Shown here one piece after another: positions 28,078 through 40,363 of a DNA stretch of 64,000 bases (its first letter is position 1; each line of letters begins with the position of its first letter). The notes beneath the pieces were generated by a model that was not told the origin of the DNA, did no database searches, and worked only from the letters and a program-made list of their open reading frames with translations. Made by a program: the position numbers and the translations under genes. Source of the DNA: Engraulis encrasicolus (taxonomy: Eukaryota; Chordata; Actinopteri; Clupeiformes; Engraulidae); NCBI RefSeq assembly GCF_034702125.1, contig NC_085857.1, positions 50,063,844 to 50,127,843 on the forward strand, read 5' to 3'.

Positions 28078-29303
28078 TTAAATCTGTTGGTAGGTATGAG
28101 ATTTACCAGCATGCTAGACTGCAAGGTCTACAAAAATATTTCAATCATTCACCATTTCCAAGATTAAAGTTTGGAATACAAATAAAAAGAATAGTATAAC
28201 TATCGAAATAATGTGCAGTGTATTGTTCTTGTTGTGCTGCATCAAATAATTTATTTTAAAGAGTTTTGTTTTCCTTAGAAGGAGTTTCATGTTTGACTTG
28301 CAGCTTCACTCGAAATAAATGAAGAAAATAAATTAACATCTTAGACGGGTACTGTTTGTAATGGACCAATGACACAGACAGGATGACAGGATGATGCAGA
28401 AGTGATAGGGGAATAAAGTTCTGCAAAAACCTCCTTTTGACCAAAAAATATTAGGGGGGACTCACAATTGCTCTTTGCCCAGGGTCTCAGATTTCCTAGA
28501 ACCGCCACTGGTGTTTGGCGCCCCCTAGGAAATTTAGTTTTTCCCTGTTTTCCGAAAACCCCAAAATCGGACTTAGGCGGTTTTGGTAGCAAGCCGACGA
28601 TATGATATCATAGCTAATCAAGAAAGGCATATTGTGCTGCCGTTTAGCTATTCTCTTCAACTAACTGACGGTGTGTGGTTCATGTTATCTGCATATTATT
28701 CATTCGTTTCTTCTTGATATGTCCCAAAGTTCTACTCCATGATTTGTCCACATCCAAAACACAGACGTTTCCTGAAAACTTTGATTGCAGTTCAAATGTG
28801 TTGTCAGTCTTCGAGATTATCATAAAAACAACTGGCTTCAGTCAAAATGTAAACATCTCGTCTGTCTGAGCTCTACTTCCTGAATCCAATGTTAACGTAA
28901 GGTGTCAGATCGAGTTATGATTCATCTACTCATCTGTCAATCATATTTTCTGGTGCGCTATTGGTATAAGCACAATCAAAATGTGCTTCAAAAACTGGCG
29001 GGGTATCGGCGGAAAGCCAATTAAAAAACAGATTCTCTGCCATTGACTCCAAGTCATTTAGAAATTGTGCTTCATTTTCTGTAGTAACGTAACTGTGGTG
29101 TCGCTGTTTAACCAGTTTTATAAGAACCGCCAGTAGCAGACAACACAGACAGCTGAATCACGTCAACAGGATGAAGGGTTTAAATTTGGATGTCGCGTTT
29201 GTCGCTTTTATATTGTAAGCCGTGCTTCAAGTGCTTACATTAAGAACCGCCTCTGATATATACATAGGGAGAGAGAGAGAGAGACAGAGAGAGACAGAGG
29301 CAC

Positions 29304-29578
29304 TCAGGTGCCGTTTCCACGTAGCTGGATATTTTTATATGTGGATATTTTTTTCTCCTGCTTGTATTGGTTTTGCATTGGTTTTGGCCTTCCGTTTCCA
29401 CGTAGCAGATATTTAAAAATCCAGGTGCAGGAGAAAAAAATATCCTGTTTAGGGGTCTGAAACGCATTTGTTACAATGGGGGATTTTTTTTTATCCACAT
29501 GTTGCGTTTCCACGTACTGTAGCAGGAGAAAAAAATACCCTGCTAAAAAAATATCCTGCTACGTGGAAACAGCACCTC
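29304..29578. mobile_element. foldback MITE with GTTTCCACGTAGC arms
   Basis: AGGTGCCGTTTCCACGTAGC at the left pairs with GCTACGTGGAAACAGCACCT at the right. The phrase 'tttccacgta' with 'tttttctcctgc' recurs four to five times in both orientations, so the element is built of repeated subunits. Confidence 0.7.
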
Positions 29579-29675
29579 AGGCTGGACTTGACCAGGACCC
29601 ATTGGCAGGAGCCCTTTGTGGGTGTCCCGCTGCTCCACAGTTCCCCCCTCACACCGACTATCTATTCACATGATC

Positions 29676-29822
<147 letters not shown>

Positions 29823-29929
29823 AATGACCTGAGGCCTGGAGAGAGTGGATTTCCCATTCACCTCTGTCTGGATGGTGTGCATATTTCAAGGTGCTGAACA
29901 AAAGGTTTTTTTTTGTTAGCACACTCCTT

Positions 29930-30880
29930 AAAGGGGCTCCAGGTAGGATTAAACGTTTAATTAATCACGGTCCCGAGTCAGCCGACGCTTATGTGAGTCT
30001 TTAGTACTGTAAGTGAACGATGGCTGTCATGATCACTTCCACGGTCCGCTGTCAGAAAACGTCACATGCAACTTTTGGCAGCGCGGTCCGAGGGAGTGTC
30101 GTGGGAAACACTTATCATTTGAAAACATCGCTTAACATCATTCCGGGATGAAAAACAGTCTCACAGCGAGTTTATTTGCTGTGTACATTTTGATGCCACG
30201 GGCAATGACGTCATCCTACCCAGTGCCTCTTTAAAGTTCTTTTAAAAACTTTATTGATTCAAAGAACACAAGTTCTTAACACCATGAGTAGGCCTAAATA
30301 AACTGAAGGAAATAAACTTTTTTCTCTGATTGACAATATGATAAATCTACAGACTGCTAAACTGCGTCAAAGCCAGGAAATATAAAAATACATGCACACA
30401 CGCATGCATGCACGCACGCACACGCGTACACACACACTCTCCAACGCAGACATGAGGAACACTGATACCACCTTGTGGATATTCGGGGTGTGGACAATGG
30501 TTGACAATTACACACAGTAAAAAATATTCCCGTGATGTCACAGTAATTTACTGGCTAATAATTGCATTAATTTCACAGTAGTTTACTACACTATCATGAT
30601 CCCGCCCCTCCATTCATCACCACAACAGATGTTGTTGTGGCACCTCCCATTCCCCACCACGACCGAGACAACTGTGGCATGGAACCACTTCATCACACTG
30701 CTTTGGTAAGTTGATAGTTAACACTATCCATAATTAGTGAGAGACACAAGCATCTGCACTTTGTATAGTATCGTGACCATGTGATATTTGCAGTTATCTA
30801 GGCCTACATGATACTACATTTACCAGTATTCATAGAAATGTCTGGGGGAGCATAATTAAACAAAGCTGAATTTTCCTAAT
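29930..30880. other. intergenic with repeat fragments
   Basis: A partial copy of the 'actcaaagacc' block lies at 30250-30290, a CA/CG-rich run at 30390-30440 and an ACAGTAATTTACTG repeat fragment at 30515-30600. No exon is recognised. Confidence 0.4.
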
Positions 30881-30889
30881 CAAGCAAGT

Positions 30890-31010
30890 GTGACGGAGGT
30901 CATCTTGCACCTGTTCACCCCCCTCGGGGATCGAACGTGCGACCTCGTCAACTACAACGGTTCGGCAATGGGAGACACAGTATGATACCGCTGGGCCAAG
31001 AAACTAGTTT
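30890..31010 (-). mobile_element. tRNA-derived SINE remnant
   Basis: 'ggggatcgaacgtgcgacct' is the complement of a tRNA B box, and 'ccgctgggccaag' resembles the complement of a tRNA 5' half with an A box. It lacks a foldable complete tRNA. Confidence 0.45.
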
Positions 31011-31129
31011 GTTTTTTACATCTAAGCTCAAAGAAAGAGTTAACCATTGTGTTTGCGTGCGTGCGTGCGTGCGTTCATGTGCGTGTGTTTGTGTGTGAAC
31101 ATTGAGGCATCCCATTGTCAAATTATAGG

Positions 31130-31330
31130 CTTTTAACATATCTCGTTGTTTTGTTGTCCGGTGATTCAAGGTGTTGCTGGAGGAGGTGAAGCAGGGATGC
31201 TACAGCGTCCTCCGTCCCTCTGCTGGCCCTGTAGGCAAACTGGTGGTCCATTAGTGGGCAGACAGCTATCAGTATGGCGTGGAGGATGAGATTTTCTGAA
31301 CAATTTCTGAGGTAGTCGTTGGGTGCAGAG
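31130..31330 (-). pseudogene. LINE reverse-transcriptase fragment (L2/CR1/Rex-like)
   Basis: The minus strand encodes PLMDHQFAYRASRGTEDAVA followed by SLLHLLQQHLESPDN. This matches the 'LQFAYQxxRSTEDAV...LLxHLE' block of non-LTR retrotransposon reverse transcriptases. Upstream in the same frame it is eroded (APNDYLRN) and then runs into the CAGA array. The catalytic motifs are missing. Confidence 0.75.
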
Positions 31331-31377
31331 TGGCGTGGGTATGGGGACACTTGCACTAGTGCCCCTCGCACGCACGC

Positions 31378-31378
<1 letters not shown>

Positions 31379-31457
<79 letters not shown>

Positions 31458-31507
31458 ACAGACAGACAGACAGACAGACAGGCAGACAGACAGACAGACA
31501 GACAGAC
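31379..31507. repeat. (CAGA)n/(GGCA)n compound tetranucleotide array
   Basis: CAGA repeats are interrupted by a GGCA block (31427-31455). It directly abuts the LINE fragment. Confidence 0.95.
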
Positions 31508-32104
31508 ACAGACACACAATGCATATTCATATTTGCCTAGCCTGTTATGTTTCATTTCTTAGGGAGAGTGCAACAGTTATTGTGACCACAAGGGGTCCTC
31601 AGTTTCTTTCTTTTTGCAGGGTGTCTATGAACTTCATTGTCATGAGTCAAACATTTTTACCCCTAAATAAATAAATAAAAAAACATGACAAAGTCATTCA
31701 TTCATTAGTTTTAAAATGTTCAAAATAAATTTCAACTTCAATAAAGGCAATCTAGTTAATGTAGAGACCACCCATTGTTCTCTAAGTTTAAATAGACTAC
31801 ATAGTCGATTAAGGGCATGTAATGTGCTCATGTGGTCAAAGAGTGTGTTTCTGTGAGAAGCTAGGGGAGAAATGTGTGAGGGAAGCAATTTCACATTCTA
31901 CTTGCGATTGAAAGGACCTATTGAAAGTAGCCTGATATTACAGCACTTCATTTGTACAGTTTACACAGTCATCTTTGCTTATTACAAGCCTGGTTCAAAC
32001 CAAGTGTTTCCCCCCTGCTATGTGCAAGGTATGTGCAATACTTAACATTACAATACAGTACAATTCAATACAATACATGTATTTGCATGTCATGTATGTA
32101 TGTA

Positions 32105-35100
32105 CAAACCCCAACTCCGATGAAGTTGGGACGTTTGGTAAACAGTGAATAAAATCAAAATGCTATCATTTTCAAAACATTCAATCTATTCATTAGATGG
32201 AGAATAGTGAAAAGACAACATATTAAGTGTTAAAACCGAGAAAAAATATTGTTTTGGGGGACATATGTACTCATTTCTAATTTGATAAATCCAACACGTC
32301 TCAAAAGAGTTGGGACGGGGATCAGTGAAATTTAGTAAACATCCAAATAAGATAAAACAACAAAGAAGAACATTTCAAAATGAATTGTACTGACGGACAA
32401 TATAGGTGTCCAGGTATAAGATCATCACAGAGAGGCTGAGTCACTCAGAATTAAAGATGCAAAGGGAATAATTACCATAGTTATTACATACATTTTTGAA
32501 TTCCCTTTGATTTACCACGATTGAGTGTATATAAGACATATTGTTGTTAATAAAATCATTGTATAGGTTCATGACATCATGAAATATATATTGGCTGTAG
32601 TCTCACTCTAGCACTCCAGGAATTAGAGCTATTGAAAATTGACCATATTAAGAATGCTTAATGCATGAAAATGATACAGGGGTGTAACATTCTCCTAAGC
32701 ACCTGAGCTCACTTGAAATAGACCCAGAAGACATGGGAAACTGTCCTTTGCTTACAGAAGTCAGAAGAAGTTGTAGAAGTCCATTCTTTTTGACAATAAT
32801 AGAGCATTGCACATCCTGTGCTACAGTGAAAATGGACCATCCAACTTGTGATAGTGTTAGCTTCAAAAGTCAGCCTCCATGATGGCATGCGGGTGCAGTA
32901 GTGCATTGGTTAAGATGTTCTCACTCATCTGTAGCGTTAAATACAGTGCTGGGTCATTCCAGCTGGAATCAGCAAATGGTCCCCACTCGACCCCCTCGGA
33001 TTTGCTTGAAAAAAATATATGTGATGGCTTCAACATCCAATAGAACATATCCACCATTGCAGATTTCAGCGGTGCATACTTTTTCCACAAAAAATCTGTA
33101 AATAAGGACACCCCCTCCCCCTGATTTGGCGTAGCTGCCTGAGTGACCATATTCAGACTTAATTATCTCCAAAACTATTTGTGGTAGGTCCATTATTTTT
33201 TCAGGGCTAAGAGTCATAGACCTGATGAGCATACATTACAATTTGCAGCACTGTATGTCAAATTACACCTTAATACTGGCCCTCTACTTTTCTTTGAAAT
33301 TAAAATTGCAAGGGTTTTCAGATGTCCATAAAAACCTCAAATTTCAACATTCAAGGTTCATCCTTGGTACATGGTCAGATATGTGCCATGACTTTCACAT
33401 CACATCATATTTGATATAAGGGTCCAATGGTTGTTGAGATGCAGAGGTCCAAAAATGGGCAAAAAATAATTTATACCATTATTTGGAGCAATATTCCCAA
33501 TCTATGACACCAGTTGTGAACTTGCTGTTTGGTGTCTCTGAAAGATAATATTATTACTCATCACATATCTAAAATTTGGGATGGTGTTTTGCCCCATTAT
33601 TTTTATAATGAATTTTAAAAACTCATTCCTGTGTGACATGCAGGTGTACCTTAGGAGCCCTGTTACCTTAGAAAAAAAATGGGTTTACTACACCTAAAAT
33701 GAATAGCCAAGTCAGTGTACACTAAAACCTAAAATCTCTGATACCAAATAGGTGATTTTATACTTGTTCAGCTCAGTATTTCAGTATATCTGACTTAACC
33801 CTCAATTCCATCCTAAGAAGGTGGCCAATCCCCTTGATTTTTGTGTTCCATTTTCACACAAAGATGGCGGCTCATGGAGCCAATGGCATAGTTCCAAAAT
33901 AGTTCCAGGAAGTCAGCATCAAGGGCAGGAAACAAAACACCATTGTTTGGAGCAATATTTCCAATATATGACAGCGGTTGTGAACTTGCTGTTTGTTGTT
34001 TCTCGAAGAGGATATTCTTATTAACAACATATCTAAAAATTGGGATGGTGTTTTGCCCCTTTATTTGTATAATGCCTTTTCAAATCTCAATGCAGTGTGG
34101 CATGCATCCCTCAAATCCATCCAAAATGGCGTCATGAAAAAACCCCCACCATTTTTTAGAGCAATACCTCCAAAGTATGACACCAGCTGTGAACTTGTTT
34201 TTTGTTGTGTCTGTAAGAGGATATTTTTATTAACAACATAGCAAAAAAAATAGAATGGTGTTTTGCCTCATTCCTTTTAATGATCGTAAAGCGCATTGCG
34301 GTGTGACATAAGCCTGTGATCAAATAGTGCGGAGGGAAGCGGAAGTGGTGAATTGTTCTGGGCCAAGGACATGGGGGAATCAAGATTGGGTACTCATTAC
34401 ATTGCATGTATTGGGAAGGGGTCTCTTCAGACGACTTTATCCCGGGCCCAGGCAAAGCTGTTTGTTCAGCTCAGTATTTCTGATTTTTTTCAGGGATTCT
34501 GGCCTCATCTTTTTAAGTGTACTATCGGCCAGATGATCAAGTGACTACGCAACATGTTCTCACTGGCGCTACGTTAGCAATAAATTCAAGATGGTTGAGA
34601 GAAGTACCATTTTGAGAGAAGTCATAAAAAAAACAACCTCTGGAAATAAAACAAGGTGTTGATATGATTTCCTTGATGCAACCTTGACTTCCTTGATGGT
34701 GATTTAATATTTGAAAAAAAAAAGAAATGTATTAAACAAGTCAGGAACTTTCAATGCTCTGGCCTGTGACAAATTATTTTATACACACTTAACTTTCAAT
34801 CACTAGCTGCATCTTATGAGTTGACTTTATTAGGTAGCTTGCCATTGTCATTGATGGTGCATTAGGTATCTGCATTCATACTGTTGTGTGCATCCATCCG
34901 TCATTGGCAATTCAACGAGGAACACCTGAATGAAACTTTGAATGAAACTTTATTGTCATTGTACAGGTACAATGAAATTGTTACCTTGAAGGTCAATGAT
35001 AACAAAGGAATTTATTTCAGTAAGGATACCACCACCATGCTCAGGGCACTTCGGTCAGGGGAGGATGATGGGGGGCGGGACGTTCTACAATCAGGATACC

Positions 35101-35799
35101 TCTTTACAAACTGTCTCCTCCTATGTGTCATCTCTAATCAACTTTTACTTTCCTATGCGACCATAAAACAGTCCCACCTCCGCCAACAGTCACCACGACA
35201 GAGGTACCCTGACTGTAGAACTGTGCCCCGCCCCCAATCCACCACCATATCTGAACGCTTTTGCCTGCTGCAAAGCTTCCTTTCGGCTTCCATCATCTGA
35301 CCTGGATCAATGTGATGATGAATTTTACAAGTAATGAACATTGTCCACAAGTATCCAAACCATGATTGTTGTAACCACTGCTACTAACCTGCAATCCACT
35401 TGTCAGCATTGCAGTGGTATAAAATTATAATAATGCAAACAGTTAAATTAGATCGCAACAATGTGATAAAAACCACATGGTTGTCTGGTGCCAATATGAA
35501 CTTCTGTGTCTTCAATATTCACCTGAAATTGAATACCGAATGCAAGCAAACTCTTCTAACTAAAACTCCAGGACCATGCTGTCAAAATAGTCTAAGGGAA
35601 TCTCTAGCCAGTATGAATTAAGTTATTTTGCAATACAGCTGATAACTTAACGAGTAAGACACAAGCTTCATAGCAAATATAAAGTTACAGGTGCTGATTG
35701 AAAGACTAGTTAGGATGGGAGTCCTTGTTGCAAACAAGAGTGCTACAATTCTTTAATCCTCTCCTATTTCATCACTTTATTCCAAGACTACTACTACCG

Positions 35800-35838
<39 letters not shown>

Positions 35839-37392
35839 AAATGATGATGATGATGATTATTATGATTTTACAATTAAAATAATTAATGTCTATCAAAGCC
35901 ATGTGCAATGTGCTATTCTTGCTGTGTGGCATCAATCAATTCATTTACAAGTGTTATGGTTTCCCTAGAATTTGCTTTGTCATTCACAGGGTAGCCATCT
36001 TGTTTTCACTATTAAGGTGACATCAGAGCCATGGATTTGAGAGTTCCGACAAGTCGGTTGGTGACATGGTCCTCATAGCTTCAAGTAATTGTAGCCAATT
36101 GAGATTTTGAAGTCCGTTATAAAAAGAATGAGGCAAAACACCATCCCAATTTTTGTATATGTTGTTAAAAAAAACATCCTCTTTCAGAAACACCAAACAG
36201 AAAGTTCCTAACTAGTGTCATAGATTGGAAATATTGCTCCAAACATTGGTGCAAATTAATTTTTTCCCATCTTTGGACCTCTGTATCTCAACAACCATTG
36301 GAGCCTTTTGTTAGATATACTATGATGTGAAAGTCATGGTACATATCAGACCATTTACCAAGGATGAACCTTACATGTAGAACTTTGAGGTTTTTACAGA
36401 CATTTGGAAACTCTAGAACATATGATATCTACAAAAAGTAGAGGCACATTATTACGGTGTGATTTGACTTACAGTGCTGCAAATTGTAATATATGATATT
36501 CAGGTCTGGGACTCTTAGCCCTGAAAATATAATGAATCTGACACAAATAGTTCTGGAGATAATTGAGTCTGAACATGGTCACTCATGCAATGTCGCTAAA
36601 ACAAGCGTAGGGGGTGTACTTATTTACAGATTTTTTGTGCCAAAAGTATCCAGAGCTGAGTTCTGATATTGTGGATATGATCTATTGGATGTTTAAGCCA
36701 TCACATACATTTTTTTCAGGCAAATCCGAGGGGGTCGAGTGGGAGATTTTTCAGAAATTTGCTGATTCCAGCTGGAATGACCCTGCTGAATTGTATAAAT
36801 GGGTTTTAAACAGCATGAAAAGCCACTCATGCATTATATTTTGAAGGGAGATCTTCGATTACTGCCACATAGTAAGGTCAAATTGCATTCTCTACTATGT
36901 TTTAACAGTTTGGCTCCATCATAAGGACCAGCAGGTGATAAAATGGTGGGTTTTTGGTCAAGACCTGTCACACTGTAAGCACTACAGAAAGGAAAACATT
37001 GCAAAACATGACAAGGAATACACCCACCATTTAAGCTGGTGAAATCATGTCCAAGATAGGAATTAACACTGTTTTTTATATAAAATCATCTCATCGGTTA
37101 ATGTATTTAAGTGTTAAGTGTTAACTGTCTTTTGTTTTGTTTTTAGTCTTCCTCGACATTTGCTGCCATTTATTGTCCCCGTCCCAACTCTTTTGAGACG
37201 TGTTGGATTTATCAAATTAGAAATGAGTACATATGTCCCCCAAAACTATATTTTTTCTCGGTTTTAACACTTAATATGTTGTCTTTTCACTATTCTCCAT
37301 CTAATGAATAGATTGAATGTTTTGAAAATGATAGCATTTTGATTTTATTCACTGTTTACCAAACGTCCCAACTTCATCGGAGTTGGGGTTTG
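32105..37392. mobile_element. Tc1/mariner-like element split by a nested insertion
   Basis: The ends CAAACCCCAACTCCGATGAA (left) and its inverse (right) start inverted arms of about 235 bp. They are flanked by TA and inserted in a TATG tetranucleotide run. 'AAGTTGGGACG' near the tip is typical of a Tc1/mariner-type family common in fishes. About 1.45 kb belongs to this element; the rest is copy B (32951-36783). No transposase frame is visible. Confidence 0.75.
32951..36783. mobile_element. 3.8-kb long-TIR DNA element, copy B (inverted relative to A)
   Basis: The same family as 5169-8991 and near full-length collinear when reverse-complemented. It is flanked by TGCT on both sides (32947-32950 and 36784-36787), supporting a 4-bp TSD. 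The trinucleotide run (CTA)n at 35790-35838 is longer and purer than in copy A. No transposase. Confidence 0.85.
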
Positions 37393-37480
37393 TATGTATG
37401 TATGTATGTATGTAGGCTATGTATGTATGTATGTAGGTATGTAGGCGTATGTATGTAGGCCTATGTATGTATGTATGTCA
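37393..37480. repeat. (TATG)n tetranucleotide run
   Basis: TATG repeats interrupted by TAGGC. This is the target of the mariner-like insertion. Confidence 0.9.
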
Positions 37481-37487
37481 AATAAAC

Positions 37488-37790
37488 CAAAAAACTGAAA
37501 GGGCCCAATTAAAGAGTTGAATTGCTTTATTTGCATGCACTGTAAAACATTGTATTGCACAAAGGTAATCATGCAAATAAAGCAAATCAACTCTTTAATT
37601 GGGCCCTTTGAGTTTTTTGATTACTTTACATAGGCTACGTTGTATATAACTTGTTGAGTTAACATGCAAACTTAAGGCAGCACGGGAGCTTAGATTTGGA
37701 AGTCGAACTGACTTCAAATGTTTTACAGTGTGGTTACCTTTGTGCAATGCAAGTTATGTACAATGTAGCCTATGCCTAAAGTAATCACAA
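37488..37790. repeat. two adjacent large hairpins
   Basis: Arms 37488-37537 and 37570-37619 (gggcccaattaaagagttga and its inverse) form a hairpin of about 50 bp with a loop of about 32 bp. A second pair, about 37618-37655 and 37745-37790 (tgattactttacataggc ... gcctatgcctaaagtaatca), lies next to it. The loop of the first also recurs inverted near 37724-37757. Confidence 0.75.
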
Positions 37791-37860
37791 TATGGGTGAT
37801 TTTCTGGTAAATTTGACTAGTGTAGCGTTCAGCTTGATTACGTGTTGATATTACGTGTTT

Positions 37861-39865
37861 CAGGGGCGAGTTTAGGCTATTTTTAGTGGGGCCACGGCCC
37901 CACCGTGACTTTGCCTCGGCCCCACTAGCTCAGGAGCCTTTTAAAATATTAGAACTATTTGTGAATTGGAAATGAATGCAATTGCGCAGTCGCTTTGCCC
38001 CTGCGCAATATTCTGATGCTACTGCCCCGTCTGGCAACCCTGTGTATGAGCTTCAAGAAAGGTCTTGTGACGAGTCTGCTACACCTCTTCTGATTGGTTT
38101 GCATCTTCATGCAACTGCCTGCCGCCAGAGTTGTGTTCAGTTATGATTTTTGCGAAAGTAGTTTCTGGATTTATCATGCAGCCGAGGCAGAACCCAAATC
38201 GGCGCATATTCTTGTGATGAGAAGGTATGGAGCACACACTACACACAATAAGGTGGTGTAGGCTACAGTGCTATGTGCGGACTATGATAACATTGATTGT
38301 CATCATAATAACTGACCATTAAAAACGTCCACTATTTTAGGTTGTGGATATCCGTGAAATATGCTTAACATAGGTAGCGGTGGCTAAGATCTTGTGAGGT
38401 GGTGCCTTGCGACGCACAATCTTACTTTCGCCGGTGTTATGGGGCTCTCTGTTGACCACTTCATGCAAGGCGAGTCAGTCAGAATCACAAAAGCTTGAGG
38501 TAGCAAGATAACGGAAAGAGGTGTCAAAATACGGATGGAATACAATGCGTATCAACCTACTGTGGAAACCATGCCATTTCTTTTACAAACGTATCAGGAA
38601 AAATCAGAGGACAAATGATGAAGACATAGTGCTAAATATGGGTTGTTACTAATAGCCAACGCTACAATCAGGACAGTCAAAATTATATATCTGCCTGGCA
38701 GCGTTAAGAAGTTGTGACTCGAGGGAATGAAACACTTCAGCAATTGCGTTGGAATAGCGAACAGCAAATCTCGGCTGAAAATAATACTGCGAGTCACCAT
38801 TACATAGTCGAGGTTCGCCCACATGAGGTTTATCCATATTTTGGTGATGCTGTTGGCCTAATTGTGATATGAGAATGCGGGCTCTCCAACTTCTCACTTA
38901 GCCTACTGATTTTAATGATTGGGAAGTGTGAAGGTTGGACCTTACTTTGCTATTATTGGAACATACTGGCTCGGAATGAGCAGGAGTGACTTTGGTGCCC
39001 GTGCCGTTTCTATTGTCCATTTAGTGACAGGGAGCGCGCACCTTGTTGCGAGATTCCCATAATCGGCATGACTTTGGGCAGGGGATGTTTTAATTGTTAT
39101 TTTTATGTTTGCTTGAGAAGGAGATGTCAGATTTTTTTAAAAACCCACAATGAATAGGCTATTTATCTATTGAGCTACCGATTGGAACTGTGGTTTGCTG
39201 TGCAAGGAGAGCACATGAGAGGGAAAACTCTTCTGATTATTTTAAAGTCACTCAATTGGCCTAGCCCTAAATATATCGCAGATATGCTACAGTAATATCC
39301 TCCAATTAGGAGTCTTAGTTCTTCAGTGTCTTTTTATACTTGTGCCAAGGGTAAAATCCATACCAGGTGAAATGGCATTTAACCATTATGCTGCCAAATG
39401 AGGAAACAAGCTTCCTGTTCAAATTACTGTAGAGCTGCCCTAACAGTAGGCCTAGGCTATCATGTTTTGACAAAAAAAGCTTCATTGTCATCTGGCTTTG
39501 TATCTACTCTGTATAATACTTTATACTTTATTATAATATTTTCCTCTCTCTATTTCTTTCCTCTCAATCACATAAGCACTATGCCAACCATTATGGTGCA
39601 TATGACACACAGTAGGCTACCAATCACAAGGATTACCTATGTAGGTAATGTAAGTTAGATTTCGTGGGGGAAAATGTAATGTCATAACTTGTGGGTAGTC
39701 CTTCATTGACTGAACTGTTATTTAAAATTGAAAGCCTTTTGAAAAAAAAAATCTCAAATCTGAAATAGAAATGGAACGCTTACTCTGTCAGGTACTTCTG
39801 TCAGGTACCACTGTCAGCACCAGGGGCCAGGCCCACCTAAAGATCATAAGCTAAAATCGCCCCTG
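37861..39865. mobile_element. hAT-like element, ~2.0 kb
   Basis: The ends CAGGGGCGAGTTTAG and CTAAAATCGCCCCTG are inverted. The flanks share GTGTT but not a clean 8-bp TSD. The inside shows only short ORFs and no transposase. Confidence 0.55.
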
Positions 39866-39988
39866 GTGTTGATTCTATATTATTTTCTATAATATTATAT
39901 TTCATATCTGAAAGTAGAAATAAGAAACTAGTATAAGAAATGTTTTAATGATCCACTGTGCATATGTGGACATTTGAATGACATAGCC

Positions 39989-40355
39989 CAGTGTTTCTCA
40001 ACAGGGGTGCCGGCCGGGGCACCCTGGGGTGCCGCGGGCCCCCCTCAGGGGTGCCGCTTGAAACGTGGTTGATAAATAAATGATGTAATATAATACATAT
40101 TTGTCTAAATTGATAAGTTAATGCTAGTCAGTGGAATCTTTCATCTGCCATTTATGCACAATAAAGTACATATAGGTCGCCCCAGTCAGCTGTAACTTCG
40201 AACGTAGGTCGTGAGACGTCTCCAAATGTGTTACTTTTCGAAGCTTGTGTGGTATCGGATGCGATGCCATGTTACGGCTTGTTGGTTTAGGGTGCCTTGA
40301 AATTTTTCATGAATTGAAAGGGCGCCTCGCCTAAAAAAAAGGTTGAGAAACACTG
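39989..40355. mobile_element. hAT-like non-autonomous element, 367 bp
   Basis: CAGTGTTTCTCAAC and GTTGAGAAACACTG form the ends. A perfect 8-bp TSD ACATAGCC flanks them (39981-39988 and 40356-40363). G/C-rich 'ggggtgccg' phrases are inside. Confidence 0.92.
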
Positions 40356-40363
40356 ACATAGCC

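Larger units (their letters stand above)
22088..28599. mobile_element. CGTCGG-TIR DNA element, copy 1 (interrupted)
   Basis: The left TIR CGTCGGCTTGCTACCAAAAC and its inverted right end (28560-28599) are about 40 bp long and flanked by ATAT on both sides. Compared with copy 2 (41904-43682), copy 1 carries two extra insertions: a small MITE (22656-22827) and a 4.6-kb element (23449-28077). No transposase ORF is seen in the shared body. A (G)GGGCGGGGCACAGTTCTA module in it also occurs in the long-TIR family. Confidence 0.8.
21036..29255. mobile_element. hAT-like element enlarged to 8.2 kb by nested insertions
   Basis: The left end CAGTGGCGGTTTTGG and right end AAGAACCGCCTCTG are inverted repeats. 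They are flanked by a perfect 8-bp direct repeat ATATATAC (21028-21035 and 29256-29263). Inside lies a complete CGTCGG-TIR element (22088-28599), which in turn holds a MITE and a 4.6-kb TTAA-flanked element. Once these are removed the outer element is about 1.7 kb, without a visible transposase. The TSD is AT-rich, so chance cannot be excluded completely. Confidence 0.65.

Noticed and set aside
31379..31507. CRISPR-like regular array
   Set aside because: It is a simple CAGA/GGCA tetranucleotide run without spacers, in a vertebrate genome.
38594..38897. Overlapping minus-strand ORFs inside the hAT-like element
   Set aside because: Too short, in two frames, and without hAT transposase motifs.
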